A program made the translations under genes and the position numbers. The notes below the pieces were generated by a model. That model was not told the DNA's origin. It was given only the letters and a program-made list of their open reading frames with translations, and searched no databases. Below are positions 1 through 7,618 of a stretch of 64,000 bases of DNA, one piece after another. Within the stretch, counting starts at the first letter, position 1; every line of letters starts with the position of its first letter. The DNA is from Acidobacteriota bacterium (GTDB taxonomy: Bacteria > Acidobacteriota > Blastocatellia > Pyrinomonadales > Pyrinomonadaceae): the NCBI GenBank assembly GCA_019639135.1, contig JAHBSL010000020.1, positions 1 to 64,000 on the forward strand. The letters run 5' to 3'.

Positions 1-1021
1 CTTTGTAGAATATTGTGATCTTCCGCTCACTTCCGCCAGTACCGGCGTAAACAATCTCATCTTGGAAATCCTGCGCACTCTCGTCTCCATAGTTGATGGT
101 GGTTGCCCGATTCAGCGAATCGGTAACTTTTGTCAATAGATAAAAGCCGGATTGTGTTGACGCTGAGTACTCAAACCTTATGTGATTTCCGTTTCTATCT
201 TCGATCTTGCTTAGCCTTGTGTTCTCGCCGTGAAAATCGGATACCCCAGGATCGAACGTCATCTTTACTCCATTACTCGTGTAGATCGTCCCAGAAACTG
301 GTTGTGGACCAGTCAGGTCTTCTCCCGTGACGCCAAATGTCAATTGATCGTAGACGTCGCCGTCCGCAACGAATGTAGCATTCTCACCATCAATCGATCG
401 AAATACCCTTCCACGAGAACAAGCGGCAGGCAAAGGCGGAGGGGGGAGCCAGGGGGCTATTTTACAGCCGCGTGCTTCCGCATCTAGCGGCTGCCCATTG
501 GTCAAGACGTCCCGGAACGTTATTATCGATCCATCGTTTGCAGTAAAGGTGATCGATGTAACTACAGTAGGGTCGTACGCATACGAACCCAGCCGTCTGG
601 TTTCTGCACGGAGTTTGCCAACGATCCCGTACCCGCCCCGCGACAGGCCCGCCATCGTCACATCTCTCGGTGGAAGTCCTGGATAGAGTTGAGGGCCGAG
701 CACCGGTTTGTAGTGTTGATAAAACTGATAAGGATCAGGAATCTCTGTTGTTGCATAGTTGTACGGATACCACTGAGAGTTCCTGATCGGTAGCAAAAGG
801 GAATGCGACACTTCCCCCCTGCCACCTACCTGAAACAACGATAGATGGCCTTCGAGTTTGCCGGAGAAAATATCAACCATTTCTATTTTCGATTCAGCGA
901 ACGATCCAGTAAGCGTTACATCACCTTGGGCACTAACGTAGACGCCTGTCATCGCTATAACGAACAAAGAAAAATATAGGGCAAACGATCTTCCAACTAG
1001 TTGAAAATTCCTGATTCTCAT
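1..1021 (-). CDS. YD-repeat / RHS-like secreted protein, N-terminal part (partial)
   Basis: The frame is open from an ATG at 1021 to the left edge without a stop, giving 340 codons of a longer protein. The start MRIRNFQLVGRSF leads into a hydrophobic stretch (about residues 10-30) ending VSAQ, which fits a signal peptide. A purine-rich AGAAGG lies about 9 bases upstream of the ATG. Near the truncated end the protein reads IEDRNGNHIRFEY, then LTKVTDSLNRATTINYG. This is the N-terminal head that normally precedes YD repeats in RHS/wall-associated proteins. Such proteins are exported and often end in a variable toxin or polymorphic domain, which would lie outside this window. The family call is from visible motifs; the C-terminal function is unknown. 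Confidence 0.75.
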   Translation of the reverse strand, partial: MRIRNFQLVGRSFALYFSLFVIAMTGVYVSAQGDVTLTGSFAESKIEMVDIFSGKLEGHLSLFQVGGRGEVSHSLLLPIRNSQWYPYNYATTEIPDPYQFYQHYKPVLGPQLYPGLPPRDVTMAGLSRGGYGIVGKLRAETRRLGSYAYDPTVVTSITFTANDGSIITFRDVLTNGQPLDAEARGCKIAPWLPPPPLPAACSRGRVFRSIDGENATFVADGDVYDQLTFGVTGEDLTGPQPVSGTIYTSNGVKMTFDPGVSDFHGENTRLSKIEDRNGNHIRFEYSASTQSGFYLLTKVTDSLNRATTINYGDESAQDFQDEIVYAGTGGSERKITIFYK

Positions 1022-1083
1022 ATGCTGCTGCCTTCTTCTACTGTTTGAAAAGTGTCCCATTCGTTCGACGAAAGTAGGATGGG

Positions 1084-2295
1084 TTAACGCCGATACAACG
1101 CCGGTACAGCTATGTCGCCTGTCGTTCCCCATTGCTCTGTTCGCGTGCTGAGGTCGGAGGACTTACGGATGTACCAGGTGCCGTTCGAGTCGCGCCAGAC
1201 GGCGATGTCAACGATGCCGTCGCCATCGTAGTCGTTCTGCACGGCCTTGTCGCCGCCATCTTGCCAAGAAACTGTATAGACGCTCTCCGAAGACTGTGGC
1301 GTTCCGGAGCCGGTAATGATGTTTGGAAAAGCCGAGGAGATCTTCCAATCGGATCCGCTTCTGACCGCGTAGTTCGCCTTGCCGTCGCCGTCATAGTCGG
1401 CAGGGACGGGCGTGCCAGTCGAGTTGATGTTGGTACTTTCGACCGTCAGGTCCGAGCTGCGATAGGTGTAGAAGGTCGTGTTCGAGCTGCGATAGACGGC
1501 GATGTCGGCCTTGCCGTCACCGTCAAAGTCGCCAGGTGCGGGCACGTCGCTCGAGAGCCCGAACTGGACCTGATAGCTTGAACTGTCAGAGCTTCGGGTG
1601 ATGTACCAGGTGCCGTTCGCCCCGCGGTAAAGTGCGGCATCCGAGCGGCCGTCGCCGTCGTAGTCACCAACTGCCGGCAGGTCGGCGGCTTGGCCAAACG
1701 CAATGGTCGTTGAGGTGTTGTCGGATGAGCGGTAGATCCACCACTCGCCGGTCGATCCTCTGTAGATCGAGAAGTCCGTCTTGCCGTCGCCATCAAAGTC
1801 GCCGGGAACCGGCTTGTCTCCGGTGCCGCCCCATTGGAACGAGGTCTGCTGCGAGCCCGGCCCGCCGAGCACCCACCAGACGCCGGTCGAAGGCCGCCAG
1901 ACGGCGAGATCGGCCGGAGGTGCGGCATTGGCGTTGGCATCCTCCACCGCAAGCAACCGCGAGCCCGCATAGATGTACTCCTTCGAGAGCTGAGGGGCCG
2001 GCGTCGGGCTCGGGCTCGTCACATATGGGTTGATCGCCGAGAGCAGCGAGCGGTCACGCGGCTTCATTGCGTTCTGCCGTCGGGCGTCCTCTTCCATGTA
2101 CTTGAGCGTGGCTCCGGCAACCCCGGCCACAAGCAGCACCACGACCGCGACCAGCCACAGCCGCCCGCGGAAATAGGCAACGATTGAGCTTGTCCGCCCC
2201 GCCGATGAACTGGCCGCATCGGTCGCTGCAGTTTCCATGGCCGGGCCGTCGCTCGCTATCTGCCGTGCCCGTTTCGAACTCTTTGCTTTTGACAT
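1084..2295 (-). CDS. FG-GAP/VCBS repeat protein with one N-terminal membrane anchor
   Basis: A 403-residue protein. A basic, Ser/Ala-rich N-terminus precedes one hydrophobic helix (about residues 46-64), after which the chain is predicted to be extracytoplasmic. Five copies of a D-Y/F-D-G-D-G motif follow (GDFDGDGKTDFSIYR, GDYDGDGRSDAALYR and similar), each with a WYI(T/R)RSSD segment about 15 residues later. This is the calcium-binding FG-GAP/VCBS beta-propeller pattern known from integrins and bacterial surface proteins. Binding partner and substrate are unknown. It lies 62 bases upstream of the YD-repeat gene on the same strand, so the two surface proteins may be co-transcribed. Such proteins are common in Acidobacteriota, so it need not belong to the adjacent mobile element. 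Confidence 0.85.
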   Translation of the reverse strand: MSKAKSSKRARQIASDGPAMETAATDAASSSAGRTSSIVAYFRGRLWLVAVVVLLVAGVAGATLKYMEEDARRQNAMKPRDRSLLSAINPYVTSPSPTPAPQLSKEYIYAGSRLLAVEDANANAAPPADLAVWRPSTGVWWVLGGPGSQQTSFQWGGTGDKPVPGDFDGDGKTDFSIYRGSTGEWWIYRSSDNTSTTIAFGQAADLPAVGDYDGDGRSDAALYRGANGTWYITRSSDSSSYQVQFGLSSDVPAPGDFDGDGKADIAVYRSSNTTFYTYRSSDLTVESTNINSTGTPVPADYDGDGKANYAVRSGSDWKISSAFPNIITGSGTPQSSESVYTVSWQDGGDKAVQNDYDGDGIVDIAVWRDSNGTWYIRKSSDLSTRTEQWGTTGDIAVPALYRR

Positions 2296-2397
2296 CAGGT
2301 GAACCTCTCTCCTGCGGACAGCCTTCGCCTGCCTCTACTCAAGGCCAGCCAGGCCGCCCATTGGCGGTCGAATATTGATTTTTGGGGACTTTTGGGT

Positions 2398-2427
2398 GTA
2401 GTATGCGCTTGTCTGGGGGCATACTAC
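2398..2427. promoter_or_regulatory. Inverted repeat upstream of the FG-GAP gene
   Basis: GTAGTATGC (2398-2406) and GCATACTAC (2419-2427) form a perfect 9-base inverted repeat around a 12-base centre, about 100 bases upstream of the FG-GAP start. No T-run follows, so it is not a terminator. A dyad operator is possible; no regulator is known. Confidence 0.3.
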
Positions 2428-2460
2428 GGAACCCTCGGGTCCCGTTCTATGAACCAAGAA

Positions 2461-2492
2461 AGCCGGTCGGTAACGCCAATTACCGGCCGGCT
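2461..2492. terminator. Hairpin, possible terminator of the element operon
   Basis: AGCCGGTCGGTAA (2461-2473) pairs with TTACCGGCCGGCT (2480-2492) around a 6-base loop with one mismatch. The flanks are only moderately T-rich on either strand, so termination strength is doubtful. It lies downstream of the minus-strand operon that ends at 2904 and upstream of the FG-GAP gene. Confidence 0.4.
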
Positions 2493-2903
2493 TCAATTCT
2501 TTCGTTCAAACTCTTTGCTGTCTCGTCTTGCTGTGTTTTGGCTGAGGATCTTCGAGTCGATAGATACCAGTCGGCTCGCTCGCCAAAATACGTCTCGCTA
2601 AACCAAACGCTCTTCGAGCCAGGCATCTCCGTGGAAGAACCTTCTTGGAATCTCGCGAATGGGAAGAAGCGTAAAGCCATCTAGCTGAAAATGCGGGATA
2701 ACCCAGCTAAATGCCCGGTATCTCTCCGGACGGCGCCGCACCAAGGCACGGCCAGAAAAACGAAAAAAGCTTGTCGAAGAACCTACCACGGACCAAGAAC
2801 CCAAGTCAATAACTTTTTTTCGTGATGTAGCTAGCACATCATATGTCCGGTAGGAATTGCCGATGAAACGTCCGTCGCCCGGTTTCTATTCTCGTGTCAT
2901 TTC

Positions 2904-3554
2904 TCAATCTTTGCGCATGTGGAATCCGACCTCTTCTGCCAGATCATCTACGTCGATCTTCATTCGATCAGCAAATGCATTTAGCATCACTTCCCGTTCG
3001 GAGCGCGACGCGTTTGGGTACTCGGACAGCCAAAGCAAGAATGCTTCTGCACCAGCCATGACCTTGGCTCGCATTTCTGTTCTGCTATTATTGGATTCGA
3101 GCTTGTCTCTTTCGATCCAACCTCGCCCCCTTCCCCTTGCCTTCAATGTGAAAATTATTGCCGTTATGTCGCCGTCCGCGATTTTTTGCAACAGTTTTGA
3201 TTCGGCAAGATCAACCAGGCGGTCATCTGGGCGAATCAGCTTCAATCGTTCTCTGAATCGGATGTTCACGGGCGTCAGGCTCTTGATCCAGCGATAGTAT
3301 GTTTGGCGCGATATTCCGGCGTATTCGCAACTCGCGCTAACATTGCCGCACGTTCGCTCGAAGGCTTCAAGGAAACGCCTCCGTGTATCCGATTTCTCAC
3401 CTACTCGGCTCAGTGCGGCACGCGGTTCATCGTTTTTTTCTTCGATCTGTAACATCTGTAACTCGGAAAATGGCCTCCTTTTCTCGACTATCCGCCGATG
3501 TGATTCGGTCTGTGATCCTCTTGCCCAGAATCGCGAGACTGTTTGGACCGACAT
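2904..3554 (-). CDS. Terminase small subunit-like HTH protein
   Basis: A 216-residue protein. Residues about 55-90 (RRRFLEAFERTCGNVSASCEYAGISRQTYYRWIKS) look like the helix-turn-helix of phBC6A51-type phage proteins and small terminase subunits. The following segment, DLAESKLLQKIADGDITAII then FTLKARGRGRGW, is the region those families use after the HTH. Small terminases recognise packaging sites on phage DNA; in satellites a TerS can redirect packaging. It begins 17 bases after the DUF3631 gene and is the last gene of the operon. No large terminase is nearby. It could instead be a DNA-binding regulator. The long N-terminus has an alternative Met at about residue 33. Confidence 0.6.
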   Translation of the reverse strand: MSVQTVSRFWARGSQTESHRRIVEKRRPFSELQMLQIEEKNDEPRAALSRVGEKSDTRRRFLEAFERTCGNVSASCEYAGISRQTYYRWIKSLTPVNIRFRERLKLIRPDDRLVDLAESKLLQKIADGDITAIIFTLKARGRGRGWIERDKLESNNSRTEMRAKVMAGAEAFLLWLSEYPNASRSEREVMLNAFADRMKIDVDDLAEEVGFHMRKD

Positions 3555-3571
3555 TGACCGCGTTTATTTCC

Positions 3572-4996
3572 TCATCCACCTTTCTCGCATAGTAGGCAAA
3601 TGCCGTGGTCGCCCGGATGGCACCTCTCGCCGCATACTGAACATGGCATCAAGGCGGTAAAGGTGCCTGTCGGTGCCGCCTGTCCGTTCCCATGAACATC
3701 CGCAACATCCGCAACATCCGCAACCGTCCTGATATTTATTGGCTTTTCGTGTTGCGGATGCGATGCGGTTGTGGCGGTTACCTTTTCCGCTCCCGCAACA
3801 TTCGAGGCCAGTAAAACATTGCCTTGTGTCGCTTGTTGCGGATGTTGCGGACTTTCGGGCAATGAAACAAGGTATCTAGCCCAAGCGTCGTGGAAGTCCT
3901 CGAGGCGGTAGCCTTTCGGCGTTCCCCCACCGCTAAGCCTGATCGACCGGCTCTTAATGTCGTATGCCTTTAGCAGATTAGCGAGCCGCCTGGAATCGAG
4001 CGGCTTGCCTCGAAGATCACCCCATGGCGATTCATCGATCTCAATAAGGGACGCTATTAAATTCGCCGTCGGTATCTGCTCGTACCCACACTTGCTGAAT
4101 ACGTTCCTTATGTCTTCAAGTAATCGAACCCCAAGGCTAGGCGTGCTTTCCTTAGCAGCCGCAACAAACGCAACAGCCGCAACACGGGCGAGGTCCGGCC
4201 AATGACCACCCGCCGCGTCGGCGATCGCGATCAACGGCTCCCAAACATCCGCCGAGCGATCCTCGACACCCGGAGGCATTTCAGGCTCAGCGGACTCTAA
4301 CCTATCAGCAACGCTGGCAACCCAGGCCGATAATCGTTCTCCTAGCTCAAGGCCCCTCGGGCGGTCTTTACGGACGCGATATGGGGATACACGTTCATTT
4401 GGTGACCGCCGCTTCATTTGCACAGCTACCGCTCTGCTTAGGATCGTATCAGGCAGATTACCGAGCCCCGCGATGGCAACAGCCGAGTAAGCCGGAAGCT
4501 CCTCGGTCTCAACCGTCTTACCTCGCACGACGCACCGACCGGCAACCGCACCCTTCCGATGGCCGGCATTAAGTAAACCCCGAATATCCTCATGCTCTCT
4601 CGCCTTCGGTCCGAAGATGGTGTCTATCTCATCGACCAAAATGGTTGGTGCCGGTTCCTCGCCAACTTTTCGAAACAAGTAGGCCGGCGAAACGTTGACC
4701 GCTTGCACCGGGTTCGGCACGAGCGGCTCAGTAACCTCTAACGCCCTCGTCTTTCCCGATCCCGGCTCGGGCGATAGAAAGGCAATCCGTGGCGTTGAAT
4801 GCCAACAATCCATGGCGTGCGCGTGTGCAATCCACAACGCGTGGGCATTAAGAGCCTCAACACTCGGATACGCAACAAACGTCCGTAGCCACCAAACGAC
4901 CTCATCGAGAATCGCCGCACCTTCGCCCGCGTTTTGGCGGCGGCGGCCCTCAGCCAGAATGTCCGCTGTGACCGGGAGTGATTTTGCATCTAGCAT
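3572..4996 (-). CDS. DUF3631-type P-loop ATPase (mobile-element replication protein)
   Basis: A 474-residue protein with a Walker A motif EPGSGKT (residues 77-83) and a Walker B TILVDEID (118-125), in the setting typical of DUF3631 proteins from phages, plasmids and integrative elements. These are thought to be helicase-like or accessory replication ATPases, often fused or adjacent to primases. Near the C-terminus a short repeat VADVADVADV reflects tandem repeats in the DNA near 3.7 kb. The protein ends in a four-cysteine zinc-binding cluster (C452, C455, C467, C470). Its ATG overlaps the stop of the upstream gene as TAATG, so translation is probably coupled. The ATPase motifs are seen; the replication role is inferred. 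Confidence 0.75.
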   Translation of the reverse strand: MLDAKSLPVTADILAEGRRRQNAGEGAAILDEVVWWLRTFVAYPSVEALNAHALWIAHAHAMDCWHSTPRIAFLSPEPGSGKTRALEVTEPLVPNPVQAVNVSPAYLFRKVGEEPAPTILVDEIDTIFGPKAREHEDIRGLLNAGHRKGAVAGRCVVRGKTVETEELPAYSAVAIAGLGNLPDTILSRAVAVQMKRRSPNERVSPYRVRKDRPRGLELGERLSAWVASVADRLESAEPEMPPGVEDRSADVWEPLIAIADAAGGHWPDLARVAAVAFVAAAKESTPSLGVRLLEDIRNVFSKCGYEQIPTANLIASLIEIDESPWGDLRGKPLDSRRLANLLKAYDIKSRSIRLSGGGTPKGYRLEDFHDAWARYLVSLPESPQHPQQATQGNVLLASNVAGAEKVTATTASHPQHEKPINIRTVADVADVADVHGNGQAAPTGTFTALMPCSVCGERCHPGDHGICLLCEKGG

Positions 4997-5778
4997 TAAC
5001 GCGTCACCTCCCGTGATCCAAGAACGACCGGGGTCTTGTCCGTCGGCCGATCGTAAATTATGAAGTGGTCTAGTCGCCCGTGCCGAAACACCGGCCGCAT
5101 AAACCCGCCTTTTGTCGGCTCAATATCGAGCCGGATGCTCTTGTCGTAGCAGTCGTAGTCGATGGCGAAGCCCGGCCATCGTAAGACCTCGTCCCGTCCG
5201 TAGATCGCTTCGAGTTCGCGGCAGATAAGGCGGTTGGCTAAGTCGCTCGGGACCGCTACGATGTGATTCTCGAAAATGAAATCCTCGATGCCGTCCTTCT
5301 CGAAGAGCCGATATAGTTGCTCAGGTACCGTCCGAATCGTCGTATAACGCGGATGCCCTGAGAGTTGAATGACCGTTGCCGCGTCCTGCCGGAATATTTC
5401 AGCTTCCGATACGCCATGCAGCTCAGCCACTTTCCAGCGAAGCTCGGGGTCGAGGCTGAAAAAGATTTGCTTTGTCGCTGTGTGCTGAACCTGTCGGCCT
5501 TCGAGCATCACCAGAAGTGCATCGTAAACCGTCCCGCGATTCACCCAAACCGGCCGAGCTGTCGCCGACAAAGGCAAAGAGGAATCTTCGATTGGCGAGA
5601 ACCTTGAATTTGAGCCTCGGGGTATTTTGCATTCCGATTGTAGTGATAAGGGCCATGCGTTCCGATCTTCATGGGACAGAGATTCAGTCTGCTTTCCCAA
5701 GCGGATCCGTTTCGCAGCTGAAAATGCTGTATTTCGGCTGTTTCGCACGGCTACGATCGATTTTTTTGATTCAACCAT
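4996..5778 (-). CDS. Unknown protein, possible primase-like partner of the DUF3631 ATPase
   Basis: The chosen start at 5778 makes an ATGGTTGA overlap with the upstream gene's stop, matching the coupling at the other junctions; the frame itself extends further upstream to 6045. The product has about 260 residues. The C-terminal part reads GFAIDYDCYDKSIRLDIEPT and then GGFMRPVFRHGRLDHF, IIYDRPTD, VVLGSRE. This loosely recalls the segment in phage primases just before the Toprim domain, where the protein passes from a template-contact motif to 'G...P....G.....IR'. No complete zinc finger or Toprim is visible. A DNA-replication role is inferred mainly from operon position between a zinc-ribbon protein and a DUF3631 ATPase. 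Residues 1-70 are low in recognisable structure. Confidence 0.5.
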   Translation of the reverse strand: MVESKKSIVAVRNSRNTAFSAAKRIRLGKQTESLSHEDRNAWPLSLQSECKIPRGSNSRFSPIEDSSLPLSATARPVWVNRGTVYDALLVMLEGRQVQHTATKQIFFSLDPELRWKVAELHGVSEAEIFRQDAATVIQLSGHPRYTTIRTVPEQLYRLFEKDGIEDFIFENHIVAVPSDLANRLICRELEAIYGRDEVLRWPGFAIDYDCYDKSIRLDIEPTKGGFMRPVFRHGRLDHFIIYDRPTDKTPVVLGSREVTR

Positions 5779-6133
5779 TTTCGTAGCCCTCCCCGCGGTA
5801 TTGCATGAATGCCCCTCGCGGCCGCCGCGTTTGCATTCGATCCTCTCGCTTTCCTGAGGTTCGGTAGTGATTCCATTCGGCGCGGCTGGCACCAAGAGAT
5901 CCTTGACCAATACGTTCTTGAGAACTTTCTCGAAGCTCGTGTTCCGCCTTTTGTTGGCACCTCTGGCAGCAGCCATCCACTGCAAACCGCAAGTAGTCGG
6001 ACCCGCAAGTTTTACATTGACCCGAACCGCGAAATGGGCTAGCATTCGGAATAGAAAACAGTGTCCTTGAATTTCTGTTCATGTTTGTTTTCTGGCCGAA
6101 GTTGCACCTTCGGCCTTTCTTGTTTCTAATCAT
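5771..6133 (-). CDS. Small zinc-ribbon protein
   Basis: A 120-residue basic protein with a cysteine cluster C40-x2-C43, then CCQRC (55-59), spaced like a small zinc ribbon. It starts inside the end of the HTH gene (ATGATTAG overlap, 6126-6133) and ends inside the start of the next gene (ATGGTTGA, 5771-5778). Two identical-type 8-base overlaps argue that this is a real translated frame although it competes with another open frame on the same strand. In mobile elements, detached zinc ribbons often belong to split primases, which would make this and the next gene two halves of one function; that is inference. Confidence 0.6.
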   Translation of the reverse strand: MIRNKKGRRCNFGQKTNMNRNSRTLFSIPNASPFRGSGQCKTCGSDYLRFAVDGCCQRCQQKAEHELRESSQERIGQGSLGASRAEWNHYRTSGKREDRMQTRRPRGAFMQYRGEGYENG

Positions 6134-6344
6134 TGTCGTTACCCTCCTTGCCGATTTGCGACTCGCTCTTCCACGATCGCGGCCGGCAAAAATGCGCTTC
6201 CAGGTCTTCAGGTTTGTAGCAGATATAGGCCCCCAATCTGAAGAAAGGCAGCCCCTTCTTCCTAGCCCGGATAAGCGTTGCTTTGCTCATCGGCCATTGC
6301 TCTAACACATCCTTCTCACGAACAAACTCGGTAAGTTTTTTCAA
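6126..6344 (-). CDS. AlpA/excisionase-type winged-helix regulator
   Basis: A 72-residue protein starting MKKLTEFVREKDVLEQW, followed by PMSKATLIRARKKGLPFFRLG and YICYKPEDLEAHF. The order (helix-turn-helix with 'SKATLIRARKKGLPF', then a wing 'RLG..I.Y...DLEA') is that of AlpA/MerR-like and excisionase DNA-binding proteins encoded by phages and integrative elements. It is the first gene of the minus-strand operon and overlaps the zinc-ribbon gene by 8 bases. Expected roles are activation of the element's genes or control of excision. A GGAGAT ribosome-binding sequence precedes the start. Confidence 0.75.
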   Translation of the reverse strand: MKKLTEFVREKDVLEQWPMSKATLIRARKKGLPFFRLGAYICYKPEDLEAHFCRPRSWKSESQIGKEGNDND

Positions 6345-6389
6345 ATCACATATCTCCTTTCATTGGTTTTGACGTCCTGCGTAAAACGC

Positions 6390-6419
6390 AAAAACGCCGT
6401 GCGAATCTCTGCACAGCGT
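6390..6419 (-). terminator. Rho-independent terminator
   Basis: On the minus strand ACGCTGTGC (6419-6411) pairs with GCACGGCGT (6402-6394), with one G-U pair and an 8-base loop, and is followed by a T-run. It sits between the unknown gene ending at 6507 and the AlpA-like gene, separating the two transcription units. Confidence 0.65.
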
Positions 6420-6506
6420 CTATAGTATTTTAAAGATAAGCCTTCGGTCGTGGGGAATTTCAGATTTGATTTAGAGCATTCTCCTTTCCCCCCCCTGTCC
6501 ACACGG

Positions 6507-7283
6507 TCATCCGAAGCCAAGTAGTTCTCGGGCCGATTTGACCCCTTTTTTTACCTTATCGATCTCTTGGTTCAAGACATATCTCTCTTTATCACTTTCT
6601 TCGAGGACTTCACCGACAGCGTATCGTGCAGTTCGAGTCGCAATTGCATCGCGCCGCTGCTGATCGCTCCAATTGGCGATTTCCTCCTTCGCGAGTTCGC
6701 CATAAGACATACCGGGCCTTTTAACTCTGCGGCAAACCAGAAAACGAATATTTCTACCTGCCTGCAAATACCGCTGAAACCCGTTCGCCGGAAAAGTCTT
6801 CTCGAGCAATTCTTCCGCGTATCTCATTATTGACTCGATCGCCACGTCTATGTCCTTGGTGAACACTAAGGGATCATCTAGGCTTTTCCACACTGGGTCT
6901 TCATAGATCGCCCTATTCAAACTGTTATAAATACACCTTAGGATCGCATCTTTTTCCCGTGCCAACACATCACGCTCAAAGATTCCAAGAAATTCCACAT
7001 TTGCAATATCGTCCACTGCAGAAAAAACGGAAGCTTCCCCGAATTGCCTACGCTGCTTTTCTAACCGTGTGATTACAGATTCCCCAAATTCAATGCACCA
7101 TTCCTTGTCCAGATTCCAGCGCTCTGCCCACTCGTGTAGCTCCGATACTGGCGTGGCCTCAAGTTCCTCAAAGACCTCCGGAACGATCTCCTTGACGGTT
7201 TGCCAAAAGATCGCCCTTGCCGTCTCTGCAGGTGGAACAACGACAGATCTACGGGTGGCTCTTCCTTTTTTCTTCATAAGCAT
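6507..7283 (-). CDS. Hypothetical protein of the mobile element
   Basis: I do not recognise this protein. From the ATG at 7283 it is about 258 residues, mostly charged and predicted helical, with no signal peptide or membrane segment. It begins MLMKKKGRATRRSVVVPPAE and ends in a Lys-rich helix. The frame extends to an ATG at 7349, but the added residues (a Gly/Cys-rich stretch) look unlike a protein start and the ribosome-binding sequence there abuts the ATG. It is divergent from hsdM across a 335-base spacer and is followed by a terminator, so it is a single-gene unit. Position next to a type I RM system suggests a defence or regulatory role, but nothing in the sequence shows this. Confidence 0.6.
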   Translation of the reverse strand: MLMKKKGRATRRSVVVPPAETARAIFWQTVKEIVPEVFEELEATPVSELHEWAERWNLDKEWCIEFGESVITRLEKQRRQFGEASVFSAVDDIANVEFLGIFERDVLAREKDAILRCIYNSLNRAIYEDPVWKSLDDPLVFTKDIDVAIESIMRYAEELLEKTFPANGFQRYLQAGRNIRFLVCRRVKRPGMSYGELAKEEIANWSDQQRRDAIATRTARYAVGEVLEESDKERYVLNQEIDKVKKGVKSARELLGFG

Positions 7284-7618
7284 TTGTTCGGTTTTTGGGT
7301 ATCTCCACAAACAGGCTGCCGATACATAACAGCCCCCGGGTTTGAGCATCTCCCCTTTTTGAGCCTCGGAACTCGGAACCGGCTATCTGTGATAAAGCCA
7401 ATAGCCGGATGTCCAATCCGCGGATTCGACGCTGTGGATAACGAGTCCTTTGCCGCTTCTCAACGCGTCTGGTCGATGTATGTATCGAACCGGTCCGAAA
7501 GATTCTCATTATGCTACGACCTACCAGGCCTTTCCTCAGATAATCTACGATTCGCAGGATTTTTCAAGTTGATGCTAAAATCTTGGCAACTTTCGGACCC
7601 GTTGATTCTTTGCAAGAT
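7284..7618. promoter_or_regulatory. Divergent intergenic region upstream of hsdM
   Basis: This 335-base spacer separates the unknown minus-strand gene from hsdM. A possible hsdM promoter is TTCGCA (7552-7557) and TAAAAT (7576-7581), 18 bases apart. No operator-like palindrome stands out. Confidence 0.3.

Larger units (their letters stand above)
2296..2903. other. Intergenic region between surface-protein genes and mobile-element operon
   Basis: About 600 bases with no convincing gene. Two short minus-strand frames (2480-2680 and 2598-2837) have no recognisable domain. It contains a perfect 9-base inverted repeat (2398-2406 with 2419-2427) upstream of the FG-GAP gene and a 13-base hairpin at 2461-2492. 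If the element ends here, a tRNA-Thr copy matching 15703-15748 would be expected, but none is visible on either strand. Confidence 0.5.

Noticed and set aside
5779..6045. Extended N-terminus of the primase-like protein
   Set aside because: The same DNA encodes the zinc-ribbon protein in another frame, and the 8-base start/stop overlap at 5771-5778 favours the shorter form.
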